64,000 bases of DNA from Cynocephalus volans. Taxonomy: Eukaryota; Chordata; Mammalia; Dermoptera; Cynocephalidae. Within the stretch, counting starts at the first letter, position 1. Each line of letters starts with the position of its first letter. Below, piece after piece: positions 11,760 through 23,535 of this stretch. The notes under the pieces are model-generated. The model made no database searches. It was given only the letters and a program-made list of their open reading frames with translations, and was not told the DNA's origin. Location: contig NC_084463.1 in NCBI RefSeq assembly GCF_027409185.1, forward strand, positions 66,387,852 through 66,451,851, read 5' to 3'. Made by a program: the position numbers and the translations under genes.

Positions 11760-12520
11760 GTAATATTAAGTGCTTGTTCTAGGTCAGGGACTCAAATCTG
11801 TTTTAGGTAATAGAGAAACAATATCAAACAAGATACAGCTTCTGCCAATAGACTTAGAGGGGGAGAGATTTGAGGGGAAAATAAGTTTTTATACAGTGGG
11901 ACCTGTACCACAACAGGGTAGGCATAGAATGCTATGAGATTATACCCCAAGTTCGTCTAACTTTGTCTTTCTGTTCAGGAAAGACTTTGCAGAGGTTCTG
12001 GGTAATCTCATTCCTGAAGGATGGATAGGCTGAGCAAGGCAAAGAAGAGGATATGAGAGAGTGTTCTAGGCTGAGGGAAGAACTTGTGGACAAGTGTTCA
12101 GGGAAAAAGAATGTGTTGTATTTGGGAAACTACAGGGGTTCACAGCTGGACAGTGCTCTGCTCATACATGGACGGCAGGTACAGAGGAGGCACAGCCATC
12201 TCATCAGGTAATACTAGGAGAAATGGGTCAAAAGGGGAAATTACAGGGGTTCTCTGTAACAGCAGCACTGAGTACTGCAAAGCAGGGGTGAGAAGTGATG
12301 AGTAAAGGGAGAGGAATCAAGGAAGACACCCCTCTTGGGTTTGAGCAGTTAGACAGGTGATGGTACTGTTCACTATGACGGTGATCACAGGAAGAAGAAA
12401 GAGTTCAGTGGGGTTGGATGTGCTGCCATGATAAGGTTAATTGTCACATTGAGTTCAGATGCCTACGGAGAACTCGAATGGAGATGCTAAGCAGTGAAAT
12501 ATGTAGGTCTGAAGTTCAGA
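11760..12520 (-). mobile_element. L2 LINE, antisense
   Basis: Antisense L2 blocks: 'ggaaagactttgcagaggtt', 'tgttctaggctgagggaaga', 'agaggaatcaaggaagacac', 'gttgccccatg'-like degraded parts and 'agttcagatgcctacggaga'. Probably the same L2 insertion as at 11.17-11.35 kb, split by unrelated sequence. Short reading frames here are repeat-derived. Confidence 0.7.
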
Positions 12521-12960
12521 TGCAAACTCTACCTAAAGTTGTAGATGAAGGGATTCTTTCCAAACTCAAGTGACTGTAATCTGTAATAAACTAGTAAATT
12601 TATTTGAAAAGAGTTTGAAAATTCCCTCTAAAATATAAGCGGAAAACATTGGAGGAGAAGAGAGAGAGAGGAAGGAAGGAAACGAAGAAGGAAAAGAGAA
12701 AAGGAGGGAATAAATCTCACATCTATTTGGCCCCAATACACACTTTAATTTACATTAACTTATTGTTTCCAGCTACCCTATAAAACTATAATGACGTCTT
12801 TATTTTCCAAAGCTTTCAATGCAGGCCTTTTGATCCCAAATTCATTGATCTTTCTGTTATATCCCACTTCTGTCTGTGTGAAAAACCTCTGGGGTGTTGT
12901 GGGAGGGAGGGGACAAAGGGAAAACCATATTGTCTTCTGACAATTAGTACTGCTCCTAGT

Positions 12961-13881
12961 TCAGAAAAATGTTTTTCTACTCAAGCTTTTTCTCAGGGCA
13001 ACCTTAACTTCCTTGTTCCTGAAGCTGTAGATCAGAGGATTGAGCATGGGCACCACAATGGTACAGAAGACTGTGCACACTTTCCCCTGATTCATACACA
13101 AACAGGAGAAGGATGGGGGACATGGACACCCTCGACTTAAAAAAAAAACAGAAACAACAACTGCATGTGAGGTACAAGTGCTGAAGGCTTTGGACCTTCC
13201 TTCAGTGGAGTGAATATGTAGGATGCTGGAGAGGATGAAGTGTAAGAGACAATAATGGTGAGGCTGAGCACACCACCGTCAAAGCCCACAACACCAAAAC
13301 CATCATTTCATTGATGAGAGTTCTGGTGCAAGAGAGCTCCAGGAGGGGAAGGATGTCACGCATGTAATGGTTGATGGTGTTAGCCTAACAGAAGGTCAGC
13401 CTCATCATGCACCCTGTGTGGGCCCAGGCACCTATAAATGCCCCCACATACACAATCACAGTCAGCAGAGAACATACCTGAGGAGACATGGTGACCTTAT
13501 ACAGCAGGGGCTTACAGATGGCCACATAGCAATCATAGGCCATCACTGTTAACACATAGCACTCTGCACTGACAAAGAAGCAGTAGAAAAAGAGCTAAGT
13601 CATGCATACTGCATAGGAGATGGTGTTCATCTTTGACACAAAGTTTACCAACAGTTATGGAGTAATAACAGAAGATCAATATAGGATAATTTAAAGAGGA
13701 AGTAGTACATGGGAGTGTGAAGGTTAGAATCCAGTCCAGTTAGAAAAACCAACCCAGTTTTCCTGACAGTGACTACACGGATTCCTAGGTAGAGGAAGAA
13801 GAGAGGGAACTGGATCCCTGAATATTCTGTTAGATACACAAGAGTAAACTAAATGATGAAGGAACTGTTTCCAATGTCCAT
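12961..13881 (-). pseudogene. Olfactory receptor pseudogene, family 8-like
   Basis: Read on the minus strand, an ATG at 13881-13879 (MDIGNSSF) and a TGA at 12961 bracket about 920 bp, the normal length of an intronless class II odorant receptor. Visible landmarks are FPLFFLYLGI (TM1), LHTPMYYFLFKLS (TM2 entry), MAYDCYVAICKPLLY (end of TM3; the usual MAYDRYVAIC has Cys for Arg), VTMSPQVCSLL, NTINHY in the second extracellular loop, and PMLNPLIYSFRNKEVKVALR (TM7). It is disabled by a TAG after the eighth N-terminal residues, a frameshift in TM2 near 13650, a TAG replacing Gln (MT*LFF) near 13595, a TAG after LTFC near 13387, and further frameshifts between TM5 and TM6. Sequence style resembles family 8, but subfamily is an inference. 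A functional receptor would be a GPCR of the olfactory cilia; this copy cannot be. Confidence 0.92.
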
Positions 13882-13889
13882 TCTCTTCC

Positions 13890-15425
13890 AGTGGGATCTG
13901 AAAGATAGGACAGTACAGTCATATTTGAGACAGAACCCAGATTTACCATGCAATGCCATGCCCAATCCCTTCTGAAGCCAAGAAGCCAAAGGCTCTGCTG
14001 AGGTTTAACTATCTGATAGAAAACTGGATCTGGCACTGCTCGTACAATAAAGACAGGTGCATGGGAGGCATCGGCATAATGAAAGCATATGGGAGAAATT
14101 TGTCCAGGGGAGGAAATGCAGTGATTTCTCATCTTTTCTCTGACTCAATGTGTCACTAACACTTATTCCACTTTATGCTTGTCAAACTTCATAAGCCATA
14201 CTCAGGCTACCTGTGCTGACCACCAGCCCATTCTGGATGCAGTGTAGGGTGGAGACCATGAGCACCATGTTCATGGCAGAATTAAGGAATCAGAGACGCA
14301 CAGAGGTCCTTTGGCTTCTGAAGTACATACAGCAAGAAAGTTACTGTCAGCAATAGAACCTTGGTCTCTTTCACAGGAAATTCTATAAGGAGCAGAAAGA
14401 ATGGAGGCACTACAAACCGAATCATCTCAGCAGTACTTTTGATGTCTACTTTTCTCCTGCACAGACCATTTAATTATCTGTAACTCAGGGTCAGAGCTGC
14501 AGAAAGAGAGTCCATGGAAGGACATAAAAACATAAAGATTCAATGCTCATCCTCCTTCTGCCTAGAGGCATCAGAACTGTCCTTGTGTTTTTTCCTCCAC
14601 CTTTGTTCTCCAAAGAGAAATAGCTTTGCTGCTGCAGAAGGTTAGTTCTGAACTAAAACCCTCCTTTTGTGCAGAGAGGCTCAGCACATTTATAAATCTG
14701 TCTTTGACTCACTCAGAAAATCAATCAAATAAAGATCATGGTTTTCAATATGAATTTGCCAGGCAGTGATCATTAAACTACAAAAAAAGGAATCCAAACA
14801 GTTCTTTTATTTCCAACAAAATAACATGTAGCATCGTGTAAATTATTTTATTTTGAGCTTCAAGGTCTTGGGGATTTGATACACAGGCTTTCCCAGGACC
14901 CTCTCCATCACTCAAATCTTTTAGGAAAGACAGATTTAAGAAACTTTATACACTCATGAAGATGCTTTGACCCTGGTGTCTTTGGAGACAATATTCAACT
15001 CAGATTTTCACATCAGGGATTGTACATTCCTCAGGGCAGAGAAGGTAGAAATTTTCCCTTCACTTCTATTTCTCCCAGTTCTTCTTTGATTAGATAAAAT
15101 TGTTCACACATAGCTAATGACATTTAAAATACCTCTCAAAATATTACATGTACATACATATCCTCCCACACATGTATTACAATATGACATATATGATCAT
15201 ATGATGCATAATACCTTATATCTTTTAAAACAAATCACTTCCTTTTCCTTTTTCGCTCAGCACTCCCCTTCTTTCTTCAGCTCCCTTCAAACTCATCATC
15301 CCCAGTTATTCGTGGTTATAACCTAGCACACACCTTCTCATATTTTACTACTTACTCACATAACCAAATATTATAGGGGCTTTACACTTGACTTACAAAG
15401 TACTTATTTTATTTACCTCTTTCTT
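13890..15425. other. Gene-poor stretch
   Basis: No splice-bounded exon or recognisable repeat over most of it. A minus-strand piece at about 14230-14430 has hydrophobic coding-like runs but stops quickly, so it is not called. It may contain decayed duplicate material next to the receptor pseudogene. Confidence 0.35.
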
Positions 15426-15429
15426 TTGT

Positions 15430-16060
15430 CAATTAAAAATACTTTGCTGAAATATCTCCAATATTCTGTGTTGTAGATATAACTTACCCAACCACTCCAT
15501 GTTAATAAATTCGTTATTTTACCAGTTTTTAACCACCAAAAACAATGCTGAAATAATCATCATGTGAATACACCTTGATATACCAGTACTTTTATTTCAA
15601 TGAGATAAATTCACAGAATGTTGTATTTCAGTTTATTCTTTTTGTAAAAGCTATAATCACATCTCCACGGGCAATGTATGAAACTTTCTTTTCTTCTCCC
15701 AACCGAAGTGGTATTGGTGTTTATAGCTGTGACAGTCTGATTAGCGTAAAGTGATGTATCACAGTTACTTTAAATTGCATTCTATTACTGAGCTTGAGCA
15801 TCTTTTCATAAATTTGTAAACCTTTTGAAATTGCTTTTCTGACTTACCTATTTATGTCCTTTCCCCATTTCTATGCGGTTGTTTTCTCTCTTCCTGACCA
15901 ATTGAGGAATACAGTGAATACTAATCTTCTGTACGTTACCTGCATTGAAGCTATATAATTCGTCCTAATCCACTATTAGTCCACTGATTGCTTAAAGTAT
16001 CTTTTGCCAAACAAAAGTTTTAAAACTTTACACAGTCAAATATGTCTATTTGAATATACA
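15430..16060 (-). mobile_element. Old antisense LINE-1 fragment
   Basis: Antisense L1 ORF2 3' landmarks, diverged: 'taaattgcattctattactga', 'gagcatcttttcataaattt', 'tatttatgtcctttccccatt' and 'taatccactattagtccactg'. No open frame. Confidence 0.65.
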
Positions 16061-16249
16061 TAATATATACAGACTTGCCCCATATATCACCGCTCTGATA
16101 CCACCACTTGGACTTGAGAGATGACTGTCTCTTAACTTGCATCACTACAAAGCGCTGAGGATTAGATCCCTGCGCCATCCATTACCCGTCCCAGTCTGAG
16201 GCAGAGTTTCCCACAGCCCAGAAAACCCGGTTACATTGTCCTGGGGGTG

Positions 16250-17250
16250 TGGGTGGGACACCCGGACAGCCCCACCTGCCCCAGTTTAGCCGCCTGGGCA
16301 ATGGGTTTCAGCCAAAATGAAAAAGGGGGGTGGTGGTGGGGCCTCCCAGAAATGCAATGACCCCCTCAGAAAATTCCCGGGGGCAGACGGGCGCAGGGCC
16401 CGGCAAGGAGGACCCGCAGGCGCGGAGCCTCGGCGAGTGGACTGCAAGGGGCTCTCCTGGGCTGCCTGGGAGGGCGCCGTCCCCCACACGCGCTGCCGCG
16501 CGGCCGCTGCACAGTGACCGGCGAGGCGGGTTGTCCTGCCACCATCCGCCCTGCTGGGATCCCGGCGCTCCCCGCCACCGCGCCCTCGCCACCGCGTCCC
16601 CTGCCGCCCCGCCCCGCCACACTCGCAGCCCCCGGCCCGCCAGGCCCCGGGGTCACGCTCCACCGCCTCCCCTTATCCGGCCCCAGCACCCGCCGCCGCG
16701 GCCACCCGGGGCAGACATGGCGGCCAGCGCCAGGCTCCTCCTGCCCGGAGGAGGGCGCCGGGTCTCTCGGCCTGCGCCGGCATCACCGCCGCCCCGCCCC
16801 GCCACACGCAGCCCCCGGCCCGCCAGGCCCCGGGGTCACGCCCCACCGCCTCCCCTTATCCGGCCCCAGCACCCGCCGCCCCGCCCCGGACACCCGGACC
16901 CTCCCGAGGCACCCCGCGCCTCCCTTCGCCTCGGCCGGACACTACTGCCCTCGCCGCGGCCCTACCTCCTGGGTCCGCCTCAGCCGCCCGGTCCCGCGCG
17001 CTCGTCCCGCACTCGGACGGAGGAGCCTGCATGCGCCCGCCGGCCCGGCCAGAGCCCAGGAGACGTCCGAGCTCCCCGCTTCCAGGCGGAGTGGAGCCCG
17101 GCTCTGCGGGAGAGGTGGGGACCGCAGGGCACCGTGGAGACCCGAGCGCGGGGCGGGGAGGACTAGTTAGGAAAGCCGCCCCTTTCTCACCTCCAAAGGT
17201 GAGGCAGGGTCTCCCACTGGCTTCGCTCCCACCTACCAGTAATTCCTTTT
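16250..17250. promoter_or_regulatory. CpG island with possible plus-strand first exon
   Basis: About 1 kb of very GC-rich, CpG-dense sequence with sharp edges into AT-rich DNA. An ATG in good Kozak context (gcagacATGGCGG, about 16717) opens a frame starting MAASARLLLPGGGRR, rich in Pro/Arg/Ala and continuing to a stop near 17166. A donor-like CCAAAG|GTGAGG lies at about 17201. Several other long frames on both strands are a by-product of GC content, so I do not call a protein. It most likely is, or was, a promoter. A later L1 abuts its right side. Direction and product are unknown. Confidence 0.55.
16603..16881 (+). repeat. Duplicated ~95-bp block inside the CpG island
   Basis: Two copies, about 16603-16697 and 16788-16880, agree almost base for base through 'cagcccccggcccgccagg', 'ccccggggtcacgc', 'ccaccgcctccccttatccg' and 'gccccagcacccgccgcc'. 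They are 185 bp apart start to start, and the intervening 90 bp is not duplicated. The copies differ by only a few changes, so the duplication is recent or was homogenised. Confidence 0.9.
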
Positions 17251-17704
17251 AAATAGCGCAGTAAATAAACGAAATGCCTGGGAATAAACTAAAGATGTGA
17301 ATGATGTCTACAATAAAAACTATGAAACACTGACGAAAGAGATGAACACACAAGGTCGTAGACACCCCCAAGTTCACGGGTTCAAAGAATTAATGTCATT
17401 AAAATGTCTACGCTACACACAGTGATCTAGAGATTCAAAACAATCCCTATGACAATACTAATGAACTTTTTTTCACAGAAATAGAAAAAAACAATTCTAA
17501 AATTTGTATGGAACCACAGCACACCCCAAATAGACAAAGCAATTTGAACAAAAAGAACAAAGCTGAAGGCATCTCATTACCTGACCTCAAAATATGCTAT
17601 GAAGCTATAGAAATTAAAATGGTATGGTATGAGCATATGAAAAAATGCTCAACGTCACTAATCATCAGGAAATTACAATCAAAACCACAATGAGACATCG
17701 CCTT

Positions 17705-18530
17705 GTTACTGTCAACAGGCTAAGGCTTGCCCTCTCACACTAAACAAATGACCCAAAAGTCTAAAAGTTGGTGGTAGCATTGGAAGCTTTATTCAGATAA
17801 CCAGCATCTGGGAGGAGACCAGGCTGAATTCATCCTGCCTTCTTATGCTTGTTCTGGGGGTTGTAAAGGGGAAGAGGTGGGAAGGTGAGGTAAAGGTTTG
17901 TCCTGCAGACAGAGAGAGAGGCTGGTCACCGGATCAGCAGATTCAGATGTCAGGGTCCCATGATGGACTGGGTGCTTTGGCATCATGGAGTCTGCAATTG
18001 ATGGACTGGTCAGCTTCAAACCCTTGACATTACCTCAGGAGTCCTCATCTCCTAGGGAGAGCTCAATGACTATAACCTCAGTCAAGCATCACTGGAACAT
18101 AAAAACGCCTGACTCATACCTCTAACTAACGTGGATGCAATTTTTCTTTAAGCAAGAAAGTGAGCTAATAATCAGCTAGGGTGCTTTGCCTTTCTCTTGG
18201 AATTCCTTTCTTTGCAATTGATTGGGAAAGGTAAGAAAAACGAGAAAACTTAGTCTCAATTCCTAATTTTAGGTGCACGACATCTAAAGTAAATCAGCAT
18301 AAGAAGGTGTAATGGGAAATGAACAGAAATAAACTTTTGAGAAGGATCCTTTGGGGCATGATTTCATCCCCGGGGCAGTTTTAGCCATACGGTCAGTTTC
18401 TCAATTCTTCTGCTAATCTCTAGAAATAGATGATTATCACTTTCTAAGTTAATGACTCACTGAAATTTTCTGTTTGGTCTTAGTTATCCCAAAGATGGCA
18501 GTTCTCTGGCTAAGGTCCCTTTCAACCTCA
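17705..18530. mobile_element. Insertion in L1, probably an LTR
   Basis: This about 825-bp segment has no L1 similarity and separates two L1 parts that would otherwise be adjacent ('gagacatcgccttgtta' and 'cagatagactggttattc'). Its left end starts TGTCAACAGG, consistent with an LTR, but I found no certain target duplication and cannot name the family. No gene recognised. Confidence 0.45.
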
Positions 18531-18793
18531 CCCCAGATAGACTGGTTATTCACCAAAAGACTAAAAATAATGTTGTTGAGGGTGCAGAGAATGGGGAAAT
18601 CTTATACACTATTGGTGGGAGTGTAAATTGCTACAGCCTTTATGGACAACAGTATGGCGGTTCCTCAAAAAATAAAAAATAGAACTACCTTATGATCAAC
18701 AATCTCAGTACTGAATATATATCCAAATAAAATAAAATAAATGTGTCAAAAATATATCTGCACTCCCATGCTCATTGTAGTACTGTTCACAAC

Positions 18794-19412
18794 TGTGGAG
18801 GACACCAACATTAATAAAGCAAATGTATTTCACAGGGTCTAACTTATAGCTTTGTGGGGCCACAGCCCTGTAGTTTTAGCAAAGCCAAACCCAGTAGTTT
18901 AAGGTACAGCCTAACTTTTTAGTATTGAACATAGTAATGCTAAGCTTGGTGAAAACAGAAAACTTTCCCAGGACTAAAGTCTCTGTTGTAGATAAAAAAA
19001 AATTGTAACAGCAAAAATGCTTGCTCTAAGGGCAGTCATCCTTGGTGCAGCTAAACCTAATGATGGGAAAGTATTTGAGCTAAAGGCTTCAAGGTTGATG
19101 GTTGGGGGATGTTTCACATCTTGCCTCTGGCTGTTTCTCTGAGTTTCTTAAGGAACTAAGTGTTGCCATGACAATTATCTCATTGTTCTTTTTGTAACCA
19201 CCAGTGTTCTTTTTCTGTAACTTTCTTGCCTGGACAATAAAAACTGAGAGAAAACCTAATTTGGGGTTAATTTCCTAGGAATCCTTCTCTCTTGAAGGAA
19301 TTGTTCCTGGGATTAACCCTTTCGAGCATCTCACTGCTCTGGAGAAATGGGCTTTGAGTAATCCCGGCTTTGATTAATTCTTTGCTTCTCCATCACCCTG
19401 GGAGAGGTGACA
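18794..19412 (+). mobile_element. Solo LTR inserted in L1
   Basis: A 619-bp segment starts TG and ends CA. It is flanked by a 6-bp target repeat, CACAAC (18788-18793) and CACAAT (19413-19418), with one mismatch. The L1 sequence resumes directly afterwards. A polyadenylation signal AATAAA lies at 19236-19241 and a TTTGTAACC/CTGTAAC region precedes it. This fits a solo LTR of an endogenous retrovirus; no internal viral genes are present. Family not assigned. Confidence 0.7.
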
Positions 19413-20441
19413 CACAATAGTTAAGAGATGGAAATCTTAAATATCCTTCAATGGATGAATGGATAAAGAAAAATTGTGATTGTGTTATATATACACAATG
19501 AAGTATTATTCAGCCAGAAAAAAGAAATTACTGCAACATGAATGAACTTGGAGACCATTATGTTACCTGACCCAAACTAGGCCCAGACAGACAAATACCC
19601 CATGATCTCATTCATATGTGAAATCTAAAAAATGGGTTCTCACAGAAGGGGTTCTCTCTAAAGTAGTGGTTACCCGAGGCTGAAGATTGTAGTGGGGAAT
19701 GAAGAGAGGTTGTTCCATGGGTACAAATTTACAGTGAGAAAGGAAGACTAAATTTTAGTGCTCTAGGGTGACTGTGGCTAATAATATTGTATGTATATTC
19801 AAAATACCTAGAAAAGAGGATCTTGAATGTTATCACCACAATAAATGTTTCGGTGATAAATATGCTAACTACCCCGAGTGAATCATTATACAATGTATGC
19901 GTGTATTGAAACATCACAATGTACCCCATGAACATGTACAGTCTAAATAAAAAATAATAAAATTTTCTATGGAATCAAATTCTTAAAGAATGTGTTCCAT
20001 TCATAAGGGACAGAGGGGAATTAAATATAGGGAAGTAAACATTTCCCCAGGATTAGTACCTCTTAAACACAGGGCACTCATAATCTTGGATAATTTAGCT
20101 GGGTTTATCTCTGTTTTCACTTTTAGACTCTGCAGGGAATATAGTCCTAAAACCATGGCATATACTCTCAAAATATCAAGTGGCTAAGTGGAGAACTAAT
20201 TGAAGTTCTTCACCCACCGTGTAAAAGTTCTCTTCAGGGTCTGGGTGGATCCCAGTGCTTGTGAGCACAGGCCCAGAATCCTGATGCTCGCAGAACATGC
20301 CTGCCAGGTGAGTCCTAAAGGACTCCTGAGAGTCTGCCTTTACAGCCCAATGTTATTCAGCGAGTTTTCCTCACAGATGAGGACAATAAGGCACTGAAAG
20401 TCACCACCCACCCCTCCCAAAGGCTCACAATATTGGACATG

Positions 20442-20581
20442 CGGGCTGAGCCCGTGGCGCACTCGGTAGCGTGCTGCGCTAGCAGCGCGGCGACGCTCCC
20501 GCCGCCGCAGGTTCAGATCCTATATAAGGATGAGCGGTGCACTCCCTGGCTGAGCACCGGTCACGGAAAAAAAAAAAAAAC
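20442..20581 (+). mobile_element. t-SINE-like SINE with intact target duplication
   Basis: The body starts 'cgggctgagcccgtggcgcac', with an A-box-like 'tggcgcactcggtagcg' and B-box-like 'ggttcagatcc', then 'tatataaggatgagcggtgc', 'ggctgagcaccggtcacgg' and poly(A). The 14-bp target repeat caatattggacatg flanks it (20428-20441 and 20582-20595). Perfect flanks and high CpG content indicate a young insertion. Confidence 0.9.
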
Positions 20582-22827
20582 CAATATTGGACATGCAAGA
20601 ATACAATGCACACATCTTTTCAGGGCTGCTCTCATTATATTTAAGTTTACTTATATGGCCAAATGATGAGTCACAAAAGGATTGATCCCTATTATTTTTC
20701 AAAGTCTTCCTGAGCCAGGACTTACTTATACAGATAACCTTTCATGAAATAATTGGTAACAAGGCATTAAAATTTGATAATTGTCAATAACATTTGAATA
20801 TAAATTCACATGGAATAGAGAGTTGAGTTCACATTTATTTCTTCAACCATGAGCAGCTGAGCTCTTAGGACTCAGCTCCTCTTGGGCTTCAGGAGTCACC
20901 TGAGTGCTGTGCTCTGAGAAGGAACATGAGTCATTCCTGTCACCCAGGCACCAAATCAATGAGAAATGCCCCTGCTCAGCCCACAGACCATCTCCTCCTC
21001 ATGTCCGCACCCCCAGCCCAGGTCCTCGGAGTGTTTTCTGAATATGGCCCCTGCTTCAGGACCCCAGGGAGGGACAGTGGCGTCTTAGGTTCTGGATGCC
21101 CAGCTTCACACTCTCTCCCACAATGGCCCTCTGAGTCCCTCTCACAAGGGACAGCAAGGTGGTCTAACACCACCTGAACACAGAGCCAAAGGAATGGGGG
21201 GACATTTTTCAGACCCTGATACCCTGTTCTGCTGCTGTCTCAAGGCCCTCCCAGAAGAGCCCAAACTTCTAGAGATACAGAGCAGAGGCCATGAGGTAAT
21301 ATGACCAGCACCCACCAGAGTAGACTGAGGACCACACAAGGGCAGTCCCCAAACAGGCAGAAGAGACTTCAATAGTCCCTCGGTACCTTATTTCTTACCA
21401 GCTGTCTTTCCCCCATCAAGAACCCCTTCATACAAAATTAGTAAGAAGAGGAAAGGTGGTAAGAAGAATCAATGGAATGAAAAAATAAATAAATAGGACA
21501 ATAATACATCGCTTTCTTGACACATGTGGAAGGAAACCCTAAGGGAGTTCGTTTGTTTCTGTAACTGACACCCATGAGAATGGTGTTACAAAGTACAGTA
21601 TGCACCAGCCAGGGGCTGTGATCTGTCTCTGCAGATTTCAGCAAGAGCATAGGTGGGGTCATCTGGGATCACAGACAGGGTCTTAGGAAAAAAAACAGGT
21701 ACAACAGGTATGCACACACATGCACACCAAACATACACATGCCCATACATTTGTACTATCTTAGTCTGCTCCTAGATCAGCAGCCCCCCACCAGCCAGAT
21801 GAGCCACTGCATTCACTCTGACTCTACCATGCTCCCCTCACTGTCCAGTCCCTTGCCCTATGGTCAGCAGCATCCGTTGTGACCTGCCTCCGCACAGGTT
21901 CAGGATGTGAGGCTGCCACATGCCAGGAGTAGGAATAGAGAAGAAGAGGAGGAGGAGAAAAAGAGGGAAGGAAGTCCCTCTGGAACCCAAACAGTCCAAG
22001 CACAGAGGTGACTGTAGATTGCCGCAGGGACGCTTTGCACAGACTGTCATTAACTGTCCCATACTCTGCTGGCACCCTAGTCTTTTACTCCCCTCCCAGT
22101 CCTCTCTGGGCCTTTTCCAGGCAAAGATTGACTCTCGGTAATCATTTGATGGCCTTGACCCTGGTGTCTAGCTGAGAGTGGGAAGCTGTGGAACTGTGAC
22201 CTCTAATGAGGTATGTGGGAACCTGGGCTCTGTGTGGCCATTGGGTTGCTGACACCGTGGCAAGGGGGAGGCTGGGAGAGGCTGGTCTGCGGCCTGGGCT
22301 GCACCACCCCATTCTATCTCTGCCCCAGAGTGTCCTGTGCTTCCTACAGAGCTCTGAGAGAAACAAAAACAGATACATTGTAACCGATAAAATTTTATTT
22401 GTAGTAACCAACAAGGAAGAGTGGGCTCCAGTCCAGAGGGCTTCTGTTGTCCCAGGAGGAAGTCCTTCCTAAGTAACACTGAAGCCTAACTTGGGGTTCT
22501 GGTCCCCACCTTGTGCAGCCTTCTAGCTCCATGTTGGGCTGCATTTCCTGAGATTTTGGGTATTTGTATTGCAGCTGCCCAGGAAGGCAAACCTAGGGAC
22601 TGGGACCCCTGGGCACAGGCCTGCAGAGTTTCCTGGAGAATGAGCTCTTGAATTTTGGAAGCAGGGGCCCAGTGCCCTGGGCTTGGCTTCAGACCTCTGC
22701 CTTATCGGTGCCCAGATGGCCACTCAGGGCCCCAAAGCCTGGCCTTCCCAGTCTCCTTGTGGGATGGAGGCTGGTGGTTGAAACGCCTCCTCCTGCTGTG
22801 CTCTCTCCGAGGGAGGCAGTTGTTCCT

Positions 22828-23280
22828 TCAGTACCCTGTAGACACTGACTCAGCCTTGCAGGGCATAGGCAGGCCCCAGGTGGGCACACGGTACTCTGCC
22901 AGGTTTTGCCCTGCCTTGGCAAAATTTCCAGCAATGGCCAGGGCTGCAGGGGGCTGGGTCCTCTTGGTCATCATCCTGGCTGATGGGGGGCCTATGGTAC
23001 TTCTTGTGCCCCTCCCCTCTTTGGTCTCTGGTTGTGGCCCAGCTGGGTCCTTCTGGGATTGATACTTGTGTCCGTCCCTCAGATCAACCAGCATGAGCAT
23101 GCAGGGCACACTGCTGGCTGGCTGGGGCTGGTAGGACACCATGCTCTCCCTCCTCTCCAGTGGTCCGCAAATATCCAGCCTCCCCAGTGACATTGATGTT
23201 TGCCATGCCACAGCTACTGTCGGAACCCTGCCAATATCGCCAGTTGTGGAGCCAAGGCTAAGCTCTGGAATCCTGCTCAC
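22828..23280 (-). other. Candidate decayed coding segment
   Basis: An open minus-strand frame of 150 codons in the GC-richer patch, containing LRDGHKYQSQKDPAGPQPET and ALAIAGNFAKAGQNLAEY. No domain recognised and no convincing splice borders. It may be exon sequence of the gene hinted at by 25311-25462, or chance; low confidence. Confidence 0.25.
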
Positions 23281-23535
23281 ATCACCAATTGTCTAGCTCT
23301 TAATCCTGTTCGTGATGCCAATTGTCTAGCTACATGACCATGCCAGTTGTCAGGCTCTTTTACCCGCTGGTAATCCTGTACCGACTGGGCTGATTGTTGA
23401 GCTAGGTCTGGATCTGGAGCTCCCAGACCCCTCAAGCCCATTCGCAGACTGGGTCACAAACCCTTCATATGCCAGGCTGGGTCACCAGACCCCACACACA
23501 CCAGGCTGGGTCACCAGACCCCTTCACACAGGTCT
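23280..23535. repeat. Short diverged tandem repeats
   Basis: Two imperfect series. One has units with 'ccaattgtctagctc' / 'ccaattgtctagctac' / 'ccagttgtcaggctc' between about 23285 and 23355. The other has three about 30-bp units around 'ctgggtcaccagacccc' between about 23442 and 23525. They may belong to an LTR or a degraded minisatellite; a CT-rich run follows at 23640-23670. Confidence 0.6.

Larger units (their letters stand above)
17278..19975 (+). mobile_element. Old LINE-1, interrupted and internally deleted
   Basis: ORF2 C-terminal and 3' UTR sequence: 'tacaataaaaactatgaaac', 'aatttgtatggaaccacag', 'aaaatgctcaacgtcactaat', 'tatacactattggtgggagt', 'caatggatgaatggataaag', 'tcatatgtgaaatctaaaaa', ending 'gtctaaataaaaaataata'. 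A jump near 17632 joins parts of ORF2 normally several hundred bases apart (internal deletion). Two unrelated segments, about 17705-18530 and 18794-19412, split it. All frames are broken. Confidence 0.85.

Noticed and set aside
16330-17166. Long Pro/Arg/Ala-rich open frames on both strands (up to 278 codons)
   Set aside because: GC-rich CpG-island DNA rarely contains stops; overlapping frames on both strands and low-complexity peptides show no protein signature.
20442-20520. Possible functional tRNA gene
   Set aside because: A-box and B-box-like motifs are present, but it is followed by a SINE tail, poly(A) and target duplication, and no stable cloverleaf acceptor pairing is seen.
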